A stretch of 64,000 nt of DNA from Planctomycetaceae bacterium (GCA_016794985.1 JAEUIQ010000021.1:186001-250000), one strand, 5' to 3'. Shown: positions 38,706 through 47,906, numbered from the stretch's first letter. Translations and numbers: made by a program. The notes: generated by a model not told the origin, from the sequence alone.

Positions 38706-39473
38706 TCATCCTTCGTTCCGATTGTACGGGACACGTTTGGGGGTTGGGAACTCCAACGTGAATTGAGTGCCGCGTCCGACGGTACTTTGCACGTTGATCA
38801 CTCCGCGATGAGCTTCGATGATTCGCTTGGCGGTTGGCAGGCCTAAGCCGGATCCCCCATCTTTTGTGGAGAAAAACGCCGAGAACATTTTTAGAAGAGT
38901 TGTGTCGTTCATCCCCACCCCCGTATCGATCAAATCCAGCGCAACTCCCAACCTAGTTGTCCGCGTCCTCGCAACAAGCTGGCCTTCGTCAGGCATCGCC
39001 TCAATGGCGTTCTTGACCAAGTTCATCAAAGCGGCCTGCAATGCCGGCTTGTCCATCATCATTCGTGGCAGCTCAGGATCAAGGTAACGAACGATTTCAA
39101 TATTCTGTTGAACGCATTGCGATTCGAAAAAGTCCAACACTTCGGCCACTTGTTGATTCAAGTCGGCCGGGCGAAGTTCCAATGCGTTGATGCTGGCCAA
39201 TCTCATGAAGTCTTTGAGGAGGTTTTCCAACCGGACACATTGTCGATTGACGATCGCGATCTTCTGCACCGCTCGTCGGGCCGCTGGCGAGTTCTCGCGC
39301 CCAAAATCTTCGTGCAACATTTCCATATGCAATCGAATCACGCTGAGCGGATTTTTGATTTCGTGCGCGAGCGATCCGGCCAACTCTGCCAGCTCACGAT
39401 ATTCTCTCCGCAATCGCTCGGTGTCCCATTCTTGCACCACGCGTTCCACGATTTCCTCAGATTCGTCATCCAT
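38706..39473 (-). CDS. Soluble sensor histidine kinase
   Basis: The 255-residue protein (ATG 39473, GGGA seven bases upstream) lacks membrane helices, PAS or HAMP domains. A short N-terminal coiled coil leads to the phosphorylated His37 in GSLAHEIKNPLSVIRLHME, followed by the dimerisation helix and an HATPase domain with N-box NLVKNAIEAMP, G1 DTGVGMN, and F/G2 boxes FFSTKDGGSGLGLPTAKRI. This resembles NtrB/AtoS-type output modules without the sensor part. It must receive its signal through a partner or cytoplasmic ligand. No response regulator is encoded nearby, so it is an orphan kinase. It is 109 bases upstream of ribF on the same strand. Confidence 0.93.
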   Translation of the reverse strand: MDDESEEIVERVVQEWDTERLRREYRELAELAGSLAHEIKNPLSVIRLHMEMLHEDFGRENSPAARRAVQKIAIVNRQCVRLENLLKDFMRLASINALELRPADLNQQVAEVLDFFESQCVQQNIEIVRYLDPELPRMMMDKPALQAALMNLVKNAIEAMPDEGQLVARTRTTRLGVALDLIDTGVGMNDTTLLKMFSAFFSTKDGGSGLGLPTAKRIIEAHRGVINVQSTVGRGTQFTLEFPTPKRVPYNRNEG

Positions 39474-39804
39474 CGTGATTTCCCAGTAACTTTCTACCAC
39501 AAGGTTGATTCAGCCTTAAAAAGCGCAACCCGAAGTGTAGGCAAGGAAAATGCAGCTTTCCCAGGCGAACGTTGCGGGTGGGATCCTAGCGCTCCAAGGG
39601 AATAGACGTCCTTATTCACCAATCCACGCTTGGCCTACAAAAAAAGAATCGCCCTGCCAAATCGCAGGACGATTCTTTACTCGATACAGTGATGCGGGAA
39701 CACCATTGCGTTGCCACACTGGTCGTTCGCGTTTGCCTTGGTGCTCGATCAATCCAATCAGATGCCGGGCACACACGGATCAAACGCGTTCTTGATTGCC
39801 AGAT
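39474..39804. other. Intergenic between pnp and the histidine kinase
   Basis: This 331-base region contains the pnp terminator (39639-39678) and nothing else I can support. The part nearest 39473 should hold the histidine-kinase promoter, but I could not place it. Confidence 0.5.
39639..39678 (-). terminator. Rho-independent terminator of pnp
   Basis: Read on the reverse strand, AAAGAATCGTCCTGC pairs with GCAGGGCGATTCTTT over 15 positions (one G-U pair) around a 6-base loop, and is followed by a T-run continuing to 39639. It lies about 125 bases after the pnp stop and points the right way. Confidence 0.88.
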
Positions 39805-42606
39805 TTAGTAGCGACGTCCACCACCGCCTTGGGGTCCGCGACCTCGACCACCTTGGCCGCCACCACCGCCGCCGCCATTGCGTCGTCCGCGATTGCCGCC
39901 TTGTCCGCCGCGCGGCCCACGACCGCCGTAGCCACCACCTGACCCACCGCCGCTGCCGCCGCTGTAGCCGCCGCCACCGTAGCCACCGCCGCCACCACCG
40001 CCGTAACCACCACCGTTGCCGCGGCGACCACCGCCTTGACCTGGCCGACCCCCACGGTCGAACTCGTCTCCCTCGTCCGCCAAATCGTCTTCGAACTCAT
40101 CGACAACTTCTTCTTCGAATTCTTCTTCGACAAAGTCATCTTCAAATTCATCTTCAAATTCATCCGCAATCGGCCCTGGGGCTGGGATCGACTTGGGAGC
40201 TTGGGGGCGTCCGCCTCGGCCTTCCGATGGGAAGCCTTCGCTGCGGCCGCGACCGCCGCGGTCACCACCTCGTTCCGGTTCGCCGCCGCGACGTGGTTCA
40301 CCGCGACCACCTTGTCCTCGGCTTTCTTGATTTCGATCGTCTTGTCCGCGACCCGCATTTCCGCGACCTTCGGGGTTGCGTTCTTCGGTGCCTCGCCCGT
40401 CGCGACCGCGTGCTCCACCTTGGCTTCGATTCGATTCGCCTCGGTTGCGATCACCGCGTGGATTCTCGCCGCTGTCTCCACGCGACGATTCACCGATCAC
40501 CGCTGCCAATTCGTCCGCAATTCCCAATTCCTTAAGCGCCGCGCGACGACTTAGCTTGATTCGGTCTTGGTCATCAATACCAATCACCAAGACTTGCATT
40601 TCTTCGCCGACTCGGAAGTGTTCGCCGATGTTTCGTACAAATCCTTCGGTCAACTCGCTAACGTGGCAGAGGCCGTCGCGACCTGGGAGAATTTCGATGA
40701 ACACACCGAAGTCCCGGATGCTGGCGATTGTCCCTTTGTACAAGCGCCCAACTTGTACTGTCGCCGTGACCGCTTCCACCATGGCCCGGGCTTGGTCCAA
40801 TTTTGCTTTGTCACCGCTGGCCACGGTTACTTTGCCGGTATCGTCAACTTCGATAACGGAGCCTGTTTGCTCTTGAATCGATCGAATCGTCTTGCCGCCG
40901 GGGCCAATCAGGGCACCGATCTTGTCCGTATCGATCTTCAGGCTGACCAAACGCGGAGCCGTCTCCGAAATATCAGCTTTGGGCCGCGAGATCGTCATCA
41001 ACATTTTCTTGAGGATTTCAATCCGAGCTTCGCGACTTTGAGTCAGTGTTGCCGCAATGATCTCGCGTTCGATGCCGTTAATCTTCAGGTCCAGCTGAAT
41101 TCCGGTAATTCCGTTTTGGGTTCCTGCGATCTTGAAATCCATGTCGCCGAAGTGGTCTTCGTCGCCAATAATGTCCGTCAGCAATGTCCAGTCACGGCCT
41201 TCTTTGACCAAACCAACTGAGATTCCAGCGACGGGGTTTAGAATCGGCACGCCGGCCGCCATCAGCGCCAACGTGGATCCGCAAACGGTTGCCATCGAAC
41301 TGGAACCGTTTGACTCCAAAATATCGCTGATCACCCGGATCGTGTAGGGAAACGTTTCCGGGTCCGGCAATATCGGTTTCACGCTTCGTTCGGCCAACAT
41401 ACCGTGGCCAATTTCTCGGCGGCCTGGGCCGCGAATCGGCTTGCATTCGCCGACCGAAAACGGTGGGAAGTTGTAGTCCAACATGAACTTCTTCGAGTAC
41501 TCGTCGGCCAAACCGTCAACTCGCTGTTCATCACGCGACGTTCCAAGCGTGACAGTCATCAGCGCTTGCGTTTCACCGCGTTGGAAAATCGCCGACCCGT
41601 GAACGCGTGGAAGCACGTCGACAAAGCAGTCAATCTGCCGTAGCGTTTTCGAATCTCGACCGTCCGATCGTGTACCCGCCAAGATCAAGCTGCGAACAAC
41701 TTTTTCCTCGAGGTCGTGCCAAGCAGTGGCGAAACGCTTGGAGCAAATTGCCCCCGGGGCTGCGGCGTCAGGGATGAACTCCGCCGTCGCCTGTTCCTTC
41801 AAGGCGCGAGTGGCGTCAGCACGGTTTTGCTTGCCAACCGTTTGCTTGGCGACTTTCAGTCGATCAAAATAGGCTGCGTGCAAACGACCATCCAAGCCGT
41901 CATCCGGCGGAGCGACAAAAACTTGCTTGGTCACGTTGACCTTGGACGCGAATTCACGTTGCAAGTCAATAATCTCGCGAATGATATTGTGCGCGTAATC
42001 GATCGCGGCCAACATCTCAGCTTCAGGCATCTCTTGCGAAAAGCCTTCAATCATCGTGACCGCTTGGTCGCCGCCTGAAACAATCAGATCCAAATCGCTC
42101 TTTTCCAATTCATCCAAACTCGGGAATGGAATCAATTGGCCGTCGATGCGTCCCACGCGGATGCTGGCGATCGGGCCCTCGAACGGCAACGGAGAAACCA
42201 GCAAAGCCGCGGCGGTGCCGATCATCGCCAATATATCCCCGTCCGTTTGACGGTCGCTCGATAGGACGAACGATTGGCATTGAACTTCGTTCAAGAAACC
42301 TTTGGGAAACAATGGACGGATTGGCCGATCCATCAACCGACTGGTCAACGTTTCCTTCGTAGTCGGGCGTCCCTCTCGCTTTAAAAATCCTCCTGGAAAC
42401 TTCCCGGCCGCTGCCGATCGCTCTCGGTAATCGCAAGTCAATGGGAAAAAATCAACGCCTGGGCGCCCGGCACCACTGACTACTGTATTCAACACGATCG
42501 TGTCGTTGTACTGACACAACACCGCCGCGGCGGCTTGTTTGGCCAGTTGTCCTGTCTCCAGCGACAAAACCCCACTGCCAATTTTTCGTTCTACTCGAAT
42601 AACCAC
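39805..42606 (-). CDS. pnp: Polyribonucleotide nucleotidyltransferase with long RG/acidic tail
   Basis: PNPase is the phosphorolytic 3'-5' exoribonuclease of mRNA turnover. The 933-residue protein has two RNase PH domains (about 1-220 and 310-545, with FPLTCDYRERSAAAGKFPGGF and GRREIGHGMLAERS), a linking helical region, a KH domain (IGALIGPGGKTIRSIQEQTG) and an S1 domain (GRLYKGTIASIRDFGVFIEI). After about residue 715 comes a 220-residue tail absent from E. coli PNPase: Arg/Gly/Asn/Glu-rich, then strongly acidic (FEDEFEDDFVEEEFEEE), then Gly/Arg/Tyr-rich to the end. GTG start at 42606 follows GAGG by eight bases. rpsO lies upstream on the same strand, the classical rpsO-pnp order, but with an unusually long 582-base gap. 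Confidence 0.96.
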   Translation of the reverse strand: MVIRVERKIGSGVLSLETGQLAKQAAAAVLCQYNDTIVLNTVVSGAGRPGVDFFPLTCDYRERSAAAGKFPGGFLKREGRPTTKETLTSRLMDRPIRPLFPKGFLNEVQCQSFVLSSDRQTDGDILAMIGTAAALLVSPLPFEGPIASIRVGRIDGQLIPFPSLDELEKSDLDLIVSGGDQAVTMIEGFSQEMPEAEMLAAIDYAHNIIREIIDLQREFASKVNVTKQVFVAPPDDGLDGRLHAAYFDRLKVAKQTVGKQNRADATRALKEQATAEFIPDAAAPGAICSKRFATAWHDLEEKVVRSLILAGTRSDGRDSKTLRQIDCFVDVLPRVHGSAIFQRGETQALMTVTLGTSRDEQRVDGLADEYSKKFMLDYNFPPFSVGECKPIRGPGRREIGHGMLAERSVKPILPDPETFPYTIRVISDILESNGSSSMATVCGSTLALMAAGVPILNPVAGISVGLVKEGRDWTLLTDIIGDEDHFGDMDFKIAGTQNGITGIQLDLKINGIEREIIAATLTQSREARIEILKKMLMTISRPKADISETAPRLVSLKIDTDKIGALIGPGGKTIRSIQEQTGSVIEVDDTGKVTVASGDKAKLDQARAMVEAVTATVQVGRLYKGTIASIRDFGVFIEILPGRDGLCHVSELTEGFVRNIGEHFRVGEEMQVLVIGIDDQDRIKLSRRAALKELGIADELAAVIGESSRGDSGENPRGDRNRGESNRSQGGARGRDGRGTEERNPEGRGNAGRGQDDRNQESRGQGGRGEPRRGGEPERGGDRGGRGRSEGFPSEGRGGRPQAPKSIPAPGPIADEFEDEFEDDFVEEEFEEEVVDEFEDDLADEGDEFDRGGRPGQGGGRRGNGGGYGGGGGGGYGGGGYSGGSGGGSGGGYGGRGPRGGQGGNRGRRNGGGGGGGQGGRGRGPQGGGGRRY

Positions 42607-43188
42607 TTTCTTTTCCTCTCTTCTTCTCTTTCAATAAACACGCAGTCTGAGCAAGCGACTTCGGCTGAGCGCCTGAAAACGTCTAGGCCTCACCGTCCAT
42701 TGCAATTGACACAAATTCAACTCGACTCAATTTGCAATTGTTGGATAGATGTTCCGGCAGAACCACCGGGCAGACCCTCAAGTACCGACCCACTCAAGCA
42801 CCGCCCCACTCAAGCACCACCCCACTCAAGTACCACCCCACTACTACCGGGTGCCAATTCTCGTCCACACAATCTTGCTCAATCACAAAAACCGTCTCTC
42901 AATCACACAATCCGGATGAGAGCCATTTATCACCATTACCTGAACATGTCACAACTTGATGTTACGAGCGGCGGCCTCACCCGACCAACGACCAACTTCC
43001 ATCCGTGCTATTCACCCAGGGAATGCTCGCGACCAACGAACCGGTCGCTTCAAATTCGGCTCCCAGAAAAAATCCCACCGCCAATGCGGCTTCTTTTTCA
43101 TCCAGACTTCAACGCCAAACTATAGCAAATCGTCGGGCGGTGGGATACGGGACATCAAGAACTTCGTTAAGAAATTTCCACAAACCGC
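42607..43188. other. Long rpsO-pnp intergenic region
   Basis: In most bacteria rpsO and pnp are close; here 582 bases separate them. The region is C-rich on the + strand and includes a 16-base tandem repeat (42781-42844). No ORF with protein-like composition is seen on either strand. It is the expected site of the pnp leader, where PNPase commonly controls its own mRNA. Confidence 0.6.
42781..42844. repeat. Four tandem copies of a 16-base unit
   Basis: Units AGTACCGACCCACTCA, AGCACCGCCCCACTCA, AGCACCACCCCACTCA and AGTACCACCCCACTAC follow each other without gaps at 42781, 42797, 42813 and 42829. They differ from one another by only a few bases. The repeat is non-coding and lies in the presumed pnp leader. 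Confidence 0.85.
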
Positions 43189-43458
43189 TTACTTGCGAAT
43201 GCCCAACTTGGCCAGCAAATCCAAGTAATGTTGTGGGTTGTGGTCGCGAACATAATCCAACAAGCGACGGCGACGGGACACCATGGCCTGCAAACCACGT
43301 CGAGTCCCATAGTCCTTCGGATTGCTCTTCATGTGCTCGGTCAAATTGTTGATTCGGGTCGTCAAGACCGCAATTTGCACATCCGAAGAGCCATTGTCCG
43401 TCGGATTCGTTGCGTACTGGCTGATCATGGCAGCCTTTTGTTCTTTCGAGATCGTCAT
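43189..43458 (-). CDS. rpsO: 30S ribosomal protein S15
   Basis: The 89-residue protein matches S15 in full, including QIAVLTTRINNLTEHMKSN, KDYGTRRGLQAMVSRRRRLL and DYVRDHNPQHYLDLLAKLG. S15 binds 16S rRNA at the helix 20-22 junction and starts assembly of the platform of the small subunit. The start MTISKEQKAAMI is the usual one. It is followed on the same strand by pnp. Confidence 0.98.
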   Translation of the reverse strand: MTISKEQKAAMISQYATNPTDNGSSDVQIAVLTTRINNLTEHMKSNPKDYGTRRGLQAMVSRRRRLLDYVRDHNPQHYLDLLAKLGIRK

Positions 43459-44052
43459 TCGTCAACCGTCATGAATTCAAAAAACCGACACCAACCGCCG
43501 TCCGTATCAAAAATCGACTCTTCGCGTCAACTTCCTGATCGAGCAGATCAAGAATTTCAATCACGGGGCGCGTCCCTGCACAACCACCCCGCTTTCCGGC
43601 CGAGTGGAATCGCACATTCTAGTGTTTTTCATCCGACCCGCAAGCGGCTTTTCTGTTTTTTGCGGCCATTCCCGCTAAAACTATCGCGCTACTGACTCGG
43701 CGGTACCGGATTCTCGACCCGATTTGGGTCCAGAGCGGATCGTCAAATTGCAACTGCCCGCTTTCTGCCTTAAGATTTTGAAGCCCACTGCGGAACAAGG
43801 CAGATTGACTTTGGTGTATTTCGCGTCGACACCGGGTGTCTGCCGACGAATGCCCTAGTTGGATGTTGTCATCATCGGCTTTGCCCAGCACTAGCAGGTT
43901 TGCCTGGTAGGTTTGCCTGGATTGCCTGTTCATTTGGCGTCTAATGCCGGGAAAACGCCGTTCCAATTATTCCTACCGAATTTGGGCGCTTTCGGTTGAC
44001 CGCGCTTTGACCGCCTCAAGTCCTTGCCATTCCTTCCCACAAAAGTATTCCC
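43459..44052. other. Intergenic between divergent rpsO and S9 peptidase genes
   Basis: This 594-base region should hold promoters for both flanking genes, but I could not place them with confidence. A short direct repeat (GTTTGCCTGG twice at about 43899-43921) is present. The only ORF (115 codons, reverse strand) does not look like a protein. Confidence 0.5.
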
Positions 44053-46506
44053 ATGACTCGAATTGTTAACCGCCGTCTTTTCCCCGGTACCATCTGGTTG
44101 ATGTCCGGCCTGACATTCGTGCTAGCACATGGGGCGACGGTGTTAGCGCAAAACTCCGCGGGTTATTTGCAGCCGCCCCAAGCGGTCATGGATGTTTTGG
44201 ACGCGGAACCGACTCCGGCATTATCAACTAGTCCGGATGGAAACTGGCTTCTCTTGACGAACCGTCCGGCCATGCCATCTATTTCGGACCTCTCGCGGCG
44301 TATGCTTCGGCTGGCTGGTGTGCGAATTGATCCGGTGGCCAACGGTCGATTCACGGGTGGATTCGATCGTTCGGTTTCGCTCCGCCGTTTGGCCGGTGGC
44401 GAGCCGGTCCGAGTTCCACTGCCGCCGGACCAAAAAATAGCCGACGTCGCTTGGTCTCACCGCTCCAACTATTTCACGGTGTCAACGGTCTCGGACCAAG
44501 GTTCGCAACTGTGGCTGATTTCGGTCGAGAGCCCGCTCGAGCCGAAGTGCATTTGTCGCAACCTGCATTGGGTCACGCTTGGCGTGGAATGGCTGCCAGA
44601 TGGCGAGTCCTTGGTTTGCGCCACCGTTCCTATCGAACGTGGTGCGGAGCCGCAGCCGCCTCGTGTTCCTGAGGGCCCCAACGTTCAGGAATCTGAAGGT
44701 CAAGAATCACCGGTCCGAACCTATCAAGACTTGTTAAGCAATGCCTATGATGAGACCCTATTCGAGTACTACGCCACATCCCAGTTGACTCGCATCTATG
44801 TCGATGGACGGCAAACTGCCATCGGCCGACCTGCAATACTTGCGGGAGTTTCGGCATCGCCCAGTGGCGAGTTCTTGTTGGTGACCAAAGTCAAACGCCC
44901 TTTTTCTTATCTCCATCCGTGGAGTAGTTTTCCTCGAGATGTCGAAGTCTGCGATCTCACGGGTGAGCGCGTTTACCTCGTTGCAGACGTTCCATTGGCG
45001 GACAATATCCCAATTGAGGGAGTGCCCACGGGGCGACGAAGTGTTCGTTGGCGAGCCAATGAGCCGGCCACATTGGTCTGGGCTGAGGCACTGGATGGAG
45101 GCGATCCGCGCCAGGTTGTTCCACATCGCGACCAATTATTCGCGCTTGCCGCGCCGTTCCATGCCGAACCGGAGTCGTTGGTCCGTGTGCAGCATCGGTT
45201 TGTCGGGTTGACCGAGTTCGCTGATCACAACTTGATTGTTGTCACGGAAATGGATCGCGACCGTCGTTGGACCAAAACATTGATGTACGATCGCCGCGTC
45301 ACCAGCGCTGAGCCAGTGGTGCTGATGGATCGAAGCATGCGTGACCGCTATGGCGACCCTGGACAATTGGTTACCGAAGTTCAGGATAACGGGCAGCGAA
45401 TTGTTCGACAGGATGGTGATTGGGTGTACCGGAGCGGTTCGGGCGCCTCACCCAAAGGAAATCTTCCATTTCTCGATCGGCAAAATCTAAAAACATTGGC
45501 GACCGAGCGACTGTGGCAATGTGAGGAAGGATTCTATGAAACGGCTGTGCGGATCTTGAATAGTCATCTGAACCGGAAACCCGTCGTATTGACTTCGCGC
45601 GAGTCGAACGAGACGCCGCCCAACTTGTATCGTAAGGATCTGCAGGCGGGGACCGAAACGGCCGTGACGACGTTCGCCGATCCGACTCCACAGATTCGGG
45701 GCATCAAGAAGCAAATGGTCACGTATGCCCGCGCCGATGGAGTGGCTTTATCGGCTACTTTGTATTTGCCAGCTGATTACCAGCCGGATAAAAGATTGCC
45801 TCTGTTTGTTTGGGCTTATCCAATGGAGTTCAACGATGCCGCGACGGCCGGACAGGTCAGTGGCTCCCCTTGGCAGTTCACGACGATTCGCGGAACCAGT
45901 CATTTGGCTCTACTGATGCAAGGATATGCAATCATGGACAACGCAACGATGCCGATCATTGGCGATCCAGAAACGATGAATGACACGTTCGTCGAGCAAA
46001 TCACTGAAGCAGCAGAAGCGGCGATTCGCAAGGCCACAGAAATGGGCGTCGCCGATCCCCAACGCGTGGCCGTGGGCGGTCATAGTTATGGAGCCTTCAT
46101 GACCGCCAATCTTTTGGCCCACACGGATTTGTTCAAAGCCGGGATTGCGCGTAGTGGCGCTTACAATCGCACATTGACCCCGTTCGGCTTCCAATCGGAA
46201 CGGCGCACGTTTTGGGAAGCGCCAGAGGTGTATATGAAGGTATCGCCGTTTTCGTTTGCTCACAAAATCAATGAACCGCTGCTAATGATCCACGGTGAAG
46301 CCGACAACAACCCAGGGACATTTCCGCTGCAATCACAGCGATTGTTTCAAGCTGTGAAGGGCACGGGCGGAAACGCCCGTTTGGTGATGTTGCCGCATGA
46401 GAGCCACGGTTATCAAGCTCGCGAATCCGTTTTACATACGCAAGCTGAAACGATTCTGTGGCTAGACAAATATGTGAAGCAAGATAATCGCGATCAAGTG
46501 AAGTGA
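44053..46506 (+). CDS. Exported S9 family (prolyl-oligopeptidase-like) peptidase
   Basis: The 817-residue protein starts with a signal peptide (TIWLMSGLTFVLAHGATVLA), so it is periplasmic or secreted. Residues about 40-540 form a beta-propeller, followed by an alpha/beta-hydrolase domain with the catalytic Ser in AVGGHSYGAFMTANLLAHT, Asp in MIHGEADNNPGTFP and His in LPHESHGYQARE. The GGHSYGAFM elbow and overall length are those of S9C/glutamyl-endopeptidase-like dipeptidyl peptidases. They cleave short peptides taken up or released at the cell surface. It is followed by the cobalamin riboswitch, which begins about 60 bases after its stop and belongs to the next unit. Confidence 0.9.
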   Translation: MTRIVNRRLFPGTIWLMSGLTFVLAHGATVLAQNSAGYLQPPQAVMDVLDAEPTPALSTSPDGNWLLLTNRPAMPSISDLSRRMLRLAGVRIDPVANGRFTGGFDRSVSLRRLAGGEPVRVPLPPDQKIADVAWSHRSNYFTVSTVSDQGSQLWLISVESPLEPKCICRNLHWVTLGVEWLPDGESLVCATVPIERGAEPQPPRVPEGPNVQESEGQESPVRTYQDLLSNAYDETLFEYYATSQLTRIYVDGRQTAIGRPAILAGVSASPSGEFLLVTKVKRPFSYLHPWSSFPRDVEVCDLTGERVYLVADVPLADNIPIEGVPTGRRSVRWRANEPATLVWAEALDGGDPRQVVPHRDQLFALAAPFHAEPESLVRVQHRFVGLTEFADHNLIVVTEMDRDRRWTKTLMYDRRVTSAEPVVLMDRSMRDRYGDPGQLVTEVQDNGQRIVRQDGDWVYRSGSGASPKGNLPFLDRQNLKTLATERLWQCEEGFYETAVRILNSHLNRKPVVLTSRESNETPPNLYRKDLQAGTETAVTTFADPTPQIRGIKKQMVTYARADGVALSATLYLPADYQPDKRLPLFVWAYPMEFNDAATAGQVSGSPWQFTTIRGTSHLALLMQGYAIMDNATMPIIGDPETMNDTFVEQITEAAEAAIRKATEMGVADPQRVAVGGHSYGAFMTANLLAHTDLFKAGIARSGAYNRTLTPFGFQSERRTFWEAPEVYMKVSPFSFAHKINEPLLMIHGEADNNPGTFPLQSQRLFQAVKGTGGNARLVMLPHESHGYQARESVLHTQAETILWLDKYVKQDNRDQVK

Positions 46507-46565
46507 CTTGTCAAATCATTGGCCTTGACTCTCGCCGGTGTCCAAGTAGAGTATCGCCGGTCATA

Positions 46566-46775
46566 TTGGGTGCAATGCTGCGGATGCTTGTCCGCCATTG
46601 AAACAGGGAACTCCGGTGCAAATCCGGGACGGTCCGGCCGCTGTATGCAGTGGGTCCCATTGGCTTATGCCAACTTTGGGCCCCCGTTACTCCTTCTAGC
46701 GAAGTGCCATTGTTCGCTCCAACGAACGAGAAGGCTTGAGTGCGGGATCGCTGCGAGTCAGAAGACCTACCCCTT
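46566..46775 (+). promoter_or_regulatory. Cobalamin (adenosylcobalamin-type) riboswitch
   Basis: The conserved core is clear: GGGAACTCCGGTGCAAATC with CGGGACGGTCCGGCCGCTGTATGC matches the G-GAA-x-CCGGTG-x-AA-x-CCGG and GCCACTGT-type boxes. The 3' B12 box reads GAGTCAGAAGACCTACCC (consensus GAGTCAGGAGACCTGCC). GGGT near 46568 can pair with ACCC near 46770 to close the P1 stem. A hairpin TGCGGATGCTTGTCCGCC is at the 5' side. It points right, toward the pseudopilin and DUF4465 genes. Boundaries are approximate by about 10 bases. Confidence 0.93.
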
Positions 46776-47104
46776 ATGAATGGATCAAGTCGCCCTCCGG
46801 GATTGGGGCGGGGATCTGCCATTTCGCTTCAGTACGTGACGACCTCGTGCGTATTGCACGTGATGTGTGACTCTTTTCGTTCACTTGAACGAGTGCTGCT
46901 GATTATTTGACGTTTGCCGACGTTCGCGGAACCCGAATCAAGGTTTCGTTTGTCTCAGGATGCCGCGTGCCATCGCGGGGTAAGTCAGGTCGGTTCGGCA
47001 AATCAGCGACATGGTCGATCTCGTGAACCGTTCCTACGGCCCAATTCAGCCGCACGGCACCGTCGCAGGCTACAAGAATTGACTTAGAACTTGGAAACCG
47101 AATT
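46776..47104 (+). other. Leader between riboswitch and pseudopilin gene
   Basis: This 329-base segment begins with an ATG immediately after the B12 box that opens a 44-codon frame (46776-46910); I doubt it is a protein. A possible expression-platform hairpin is CGCCC with GGGCG near 46791-46807. On the reverse strand, 46903-47104 reads as protein-like codons including ILVACDGAVRLNW, loosely like the end of a DUF1559 protein, but it overlaps the next gene and may be a decayed remnant or chance. Confidence 0.4.
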
Positions 47105-47893
47105 TTGTTGCCAAACCGAAACGCGATTTCACTCGTAGAATTGATAGTGGTCGTTGCGATCATCGGGCTGTTGATCAGTCTCTTAATTCCCGCCGTCATG
47201 GTCGCTCGTGAATCGAGTCGGCAGCAGCAATGCAGTAACAACTTACGACAGATTGGCTTGGCTCTTCATGGTTATCATTCGGCCAAACAACGACTGCCTG
47301 TAGGCTGCTTGGAATGGCGATCACCGGGCGGCCCGTCAAACCGACGCCAATTGGCCTGGTCCGCTTTTGTGTTGCCTTACCTCGAACAACAAACGGTGTA
47401 CGCTGCGCTTGATTTGCAGCAGCCTTTCGACGCTCCCGCCAACAGGGACATCGCGGGCACGCGAATTTCGGTTTACGAATGCCCCAGCCACCCGGGCCAC
47501 GAAACGAAGCCGGGGCGAACCGATTACGGCGGGATTCATGGTGAGATCATTGTGGACCATCGGCAAGACGACGGCATCTTGCTTCACGAACGTGCCATTC
47601 GTTTTTCCCAAATAACGGATGGACTCTCGAACACCGTTGCGATCGCGGAGGACCTCCACGGACCGGACAATGGCTGGATAAACGGACGCAATGTCTTTGT
47701 GCAATCGCATGGCATCAACGACCCCAACGCCTGGGTAATGGATAACGAGATTCGCGGCGTCCACTCGAACGGCGCCATGGTTCTGTTCTCTGATGCCGCG
47801 CCGCGGTGGCTCAGTCGAGAAATGAACAAGCGAGTCTTGGGGCAGATGCTAACGCGTGATCGCGGTGAAGTAGTGGAACATGAAGGACCTTAA
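47105..47893 (+). CDS. DUF1559 pseudopilin-like protein
   Basis: The 262-residue protein has a type IV pilin-like N-terminus (NAISLVELIVVVAIIGLLIS) with the conserved Glu5 and a membrane helix, followed by the DUF1559 globular domain (CSNNLRQIGLALHGYH, LPYLEQQTVYAAL, ITDGLSNTVAIAE and the terminal SNGAMVLFSDAAPRWLS). The prepilin cleavage position has Ala instead of the usual Gly. The start must be TTG at 47105 (or 47108): an in-frame stop lies at 47024 and no ATG or GTG lies between; GGA is nine bases upstream. DUF1559 proteins are greatly expanded in planctomycetes and sit in or at the envelope. It precedes the DUF4465 gene by 13 bases, both downstream of the B12 riboswitch. Confidence 0.85.
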   Translation: MLPNRNAISLVELIVVVAIIGLLISLLIPAVMVARESSRQQQCSNNLRQIGLALHGYHSAKQRLPVGCLEWRSPGGPSNRRQLAWSAFVLPYLEQQTVYAALDLQQPFDAPANRDIAGTRISVYECPSHPGHETKPGRTDYGGIHGEIIVDHRQDDGILLHERAIRFSQITDGLSNTVAIAEDLHGPDNGWINGRNVFVQSHGINDPNAWVMDNEIRGVHSNGAMVLFSDAAPRWLSREMNKRVLGQMLTRDRGEVVEHEGP

Positions 47894-47906
47894 CGAAAGG
47901 AATACA

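Noticed and set aside
39711..40535. 274-codon forward ORF opposite the pnp tail
   Set aside because: The His/Arg-rich translation is the shadow of the Gly/Asp-rich pnp repeat on the other strand.
42781..42844. 16-base repeats considered as a CRISPR array
   Set aside because: The units are directly adjacent with no spacers and only 16 bases long; there are no cas genes.
43619..43966. 115-codon reverse ORF upstream of the S9 peptidase
   Set aside because: Arg/Gln/Ser-rich without hydrophobic core or family resemblance; likely chance.
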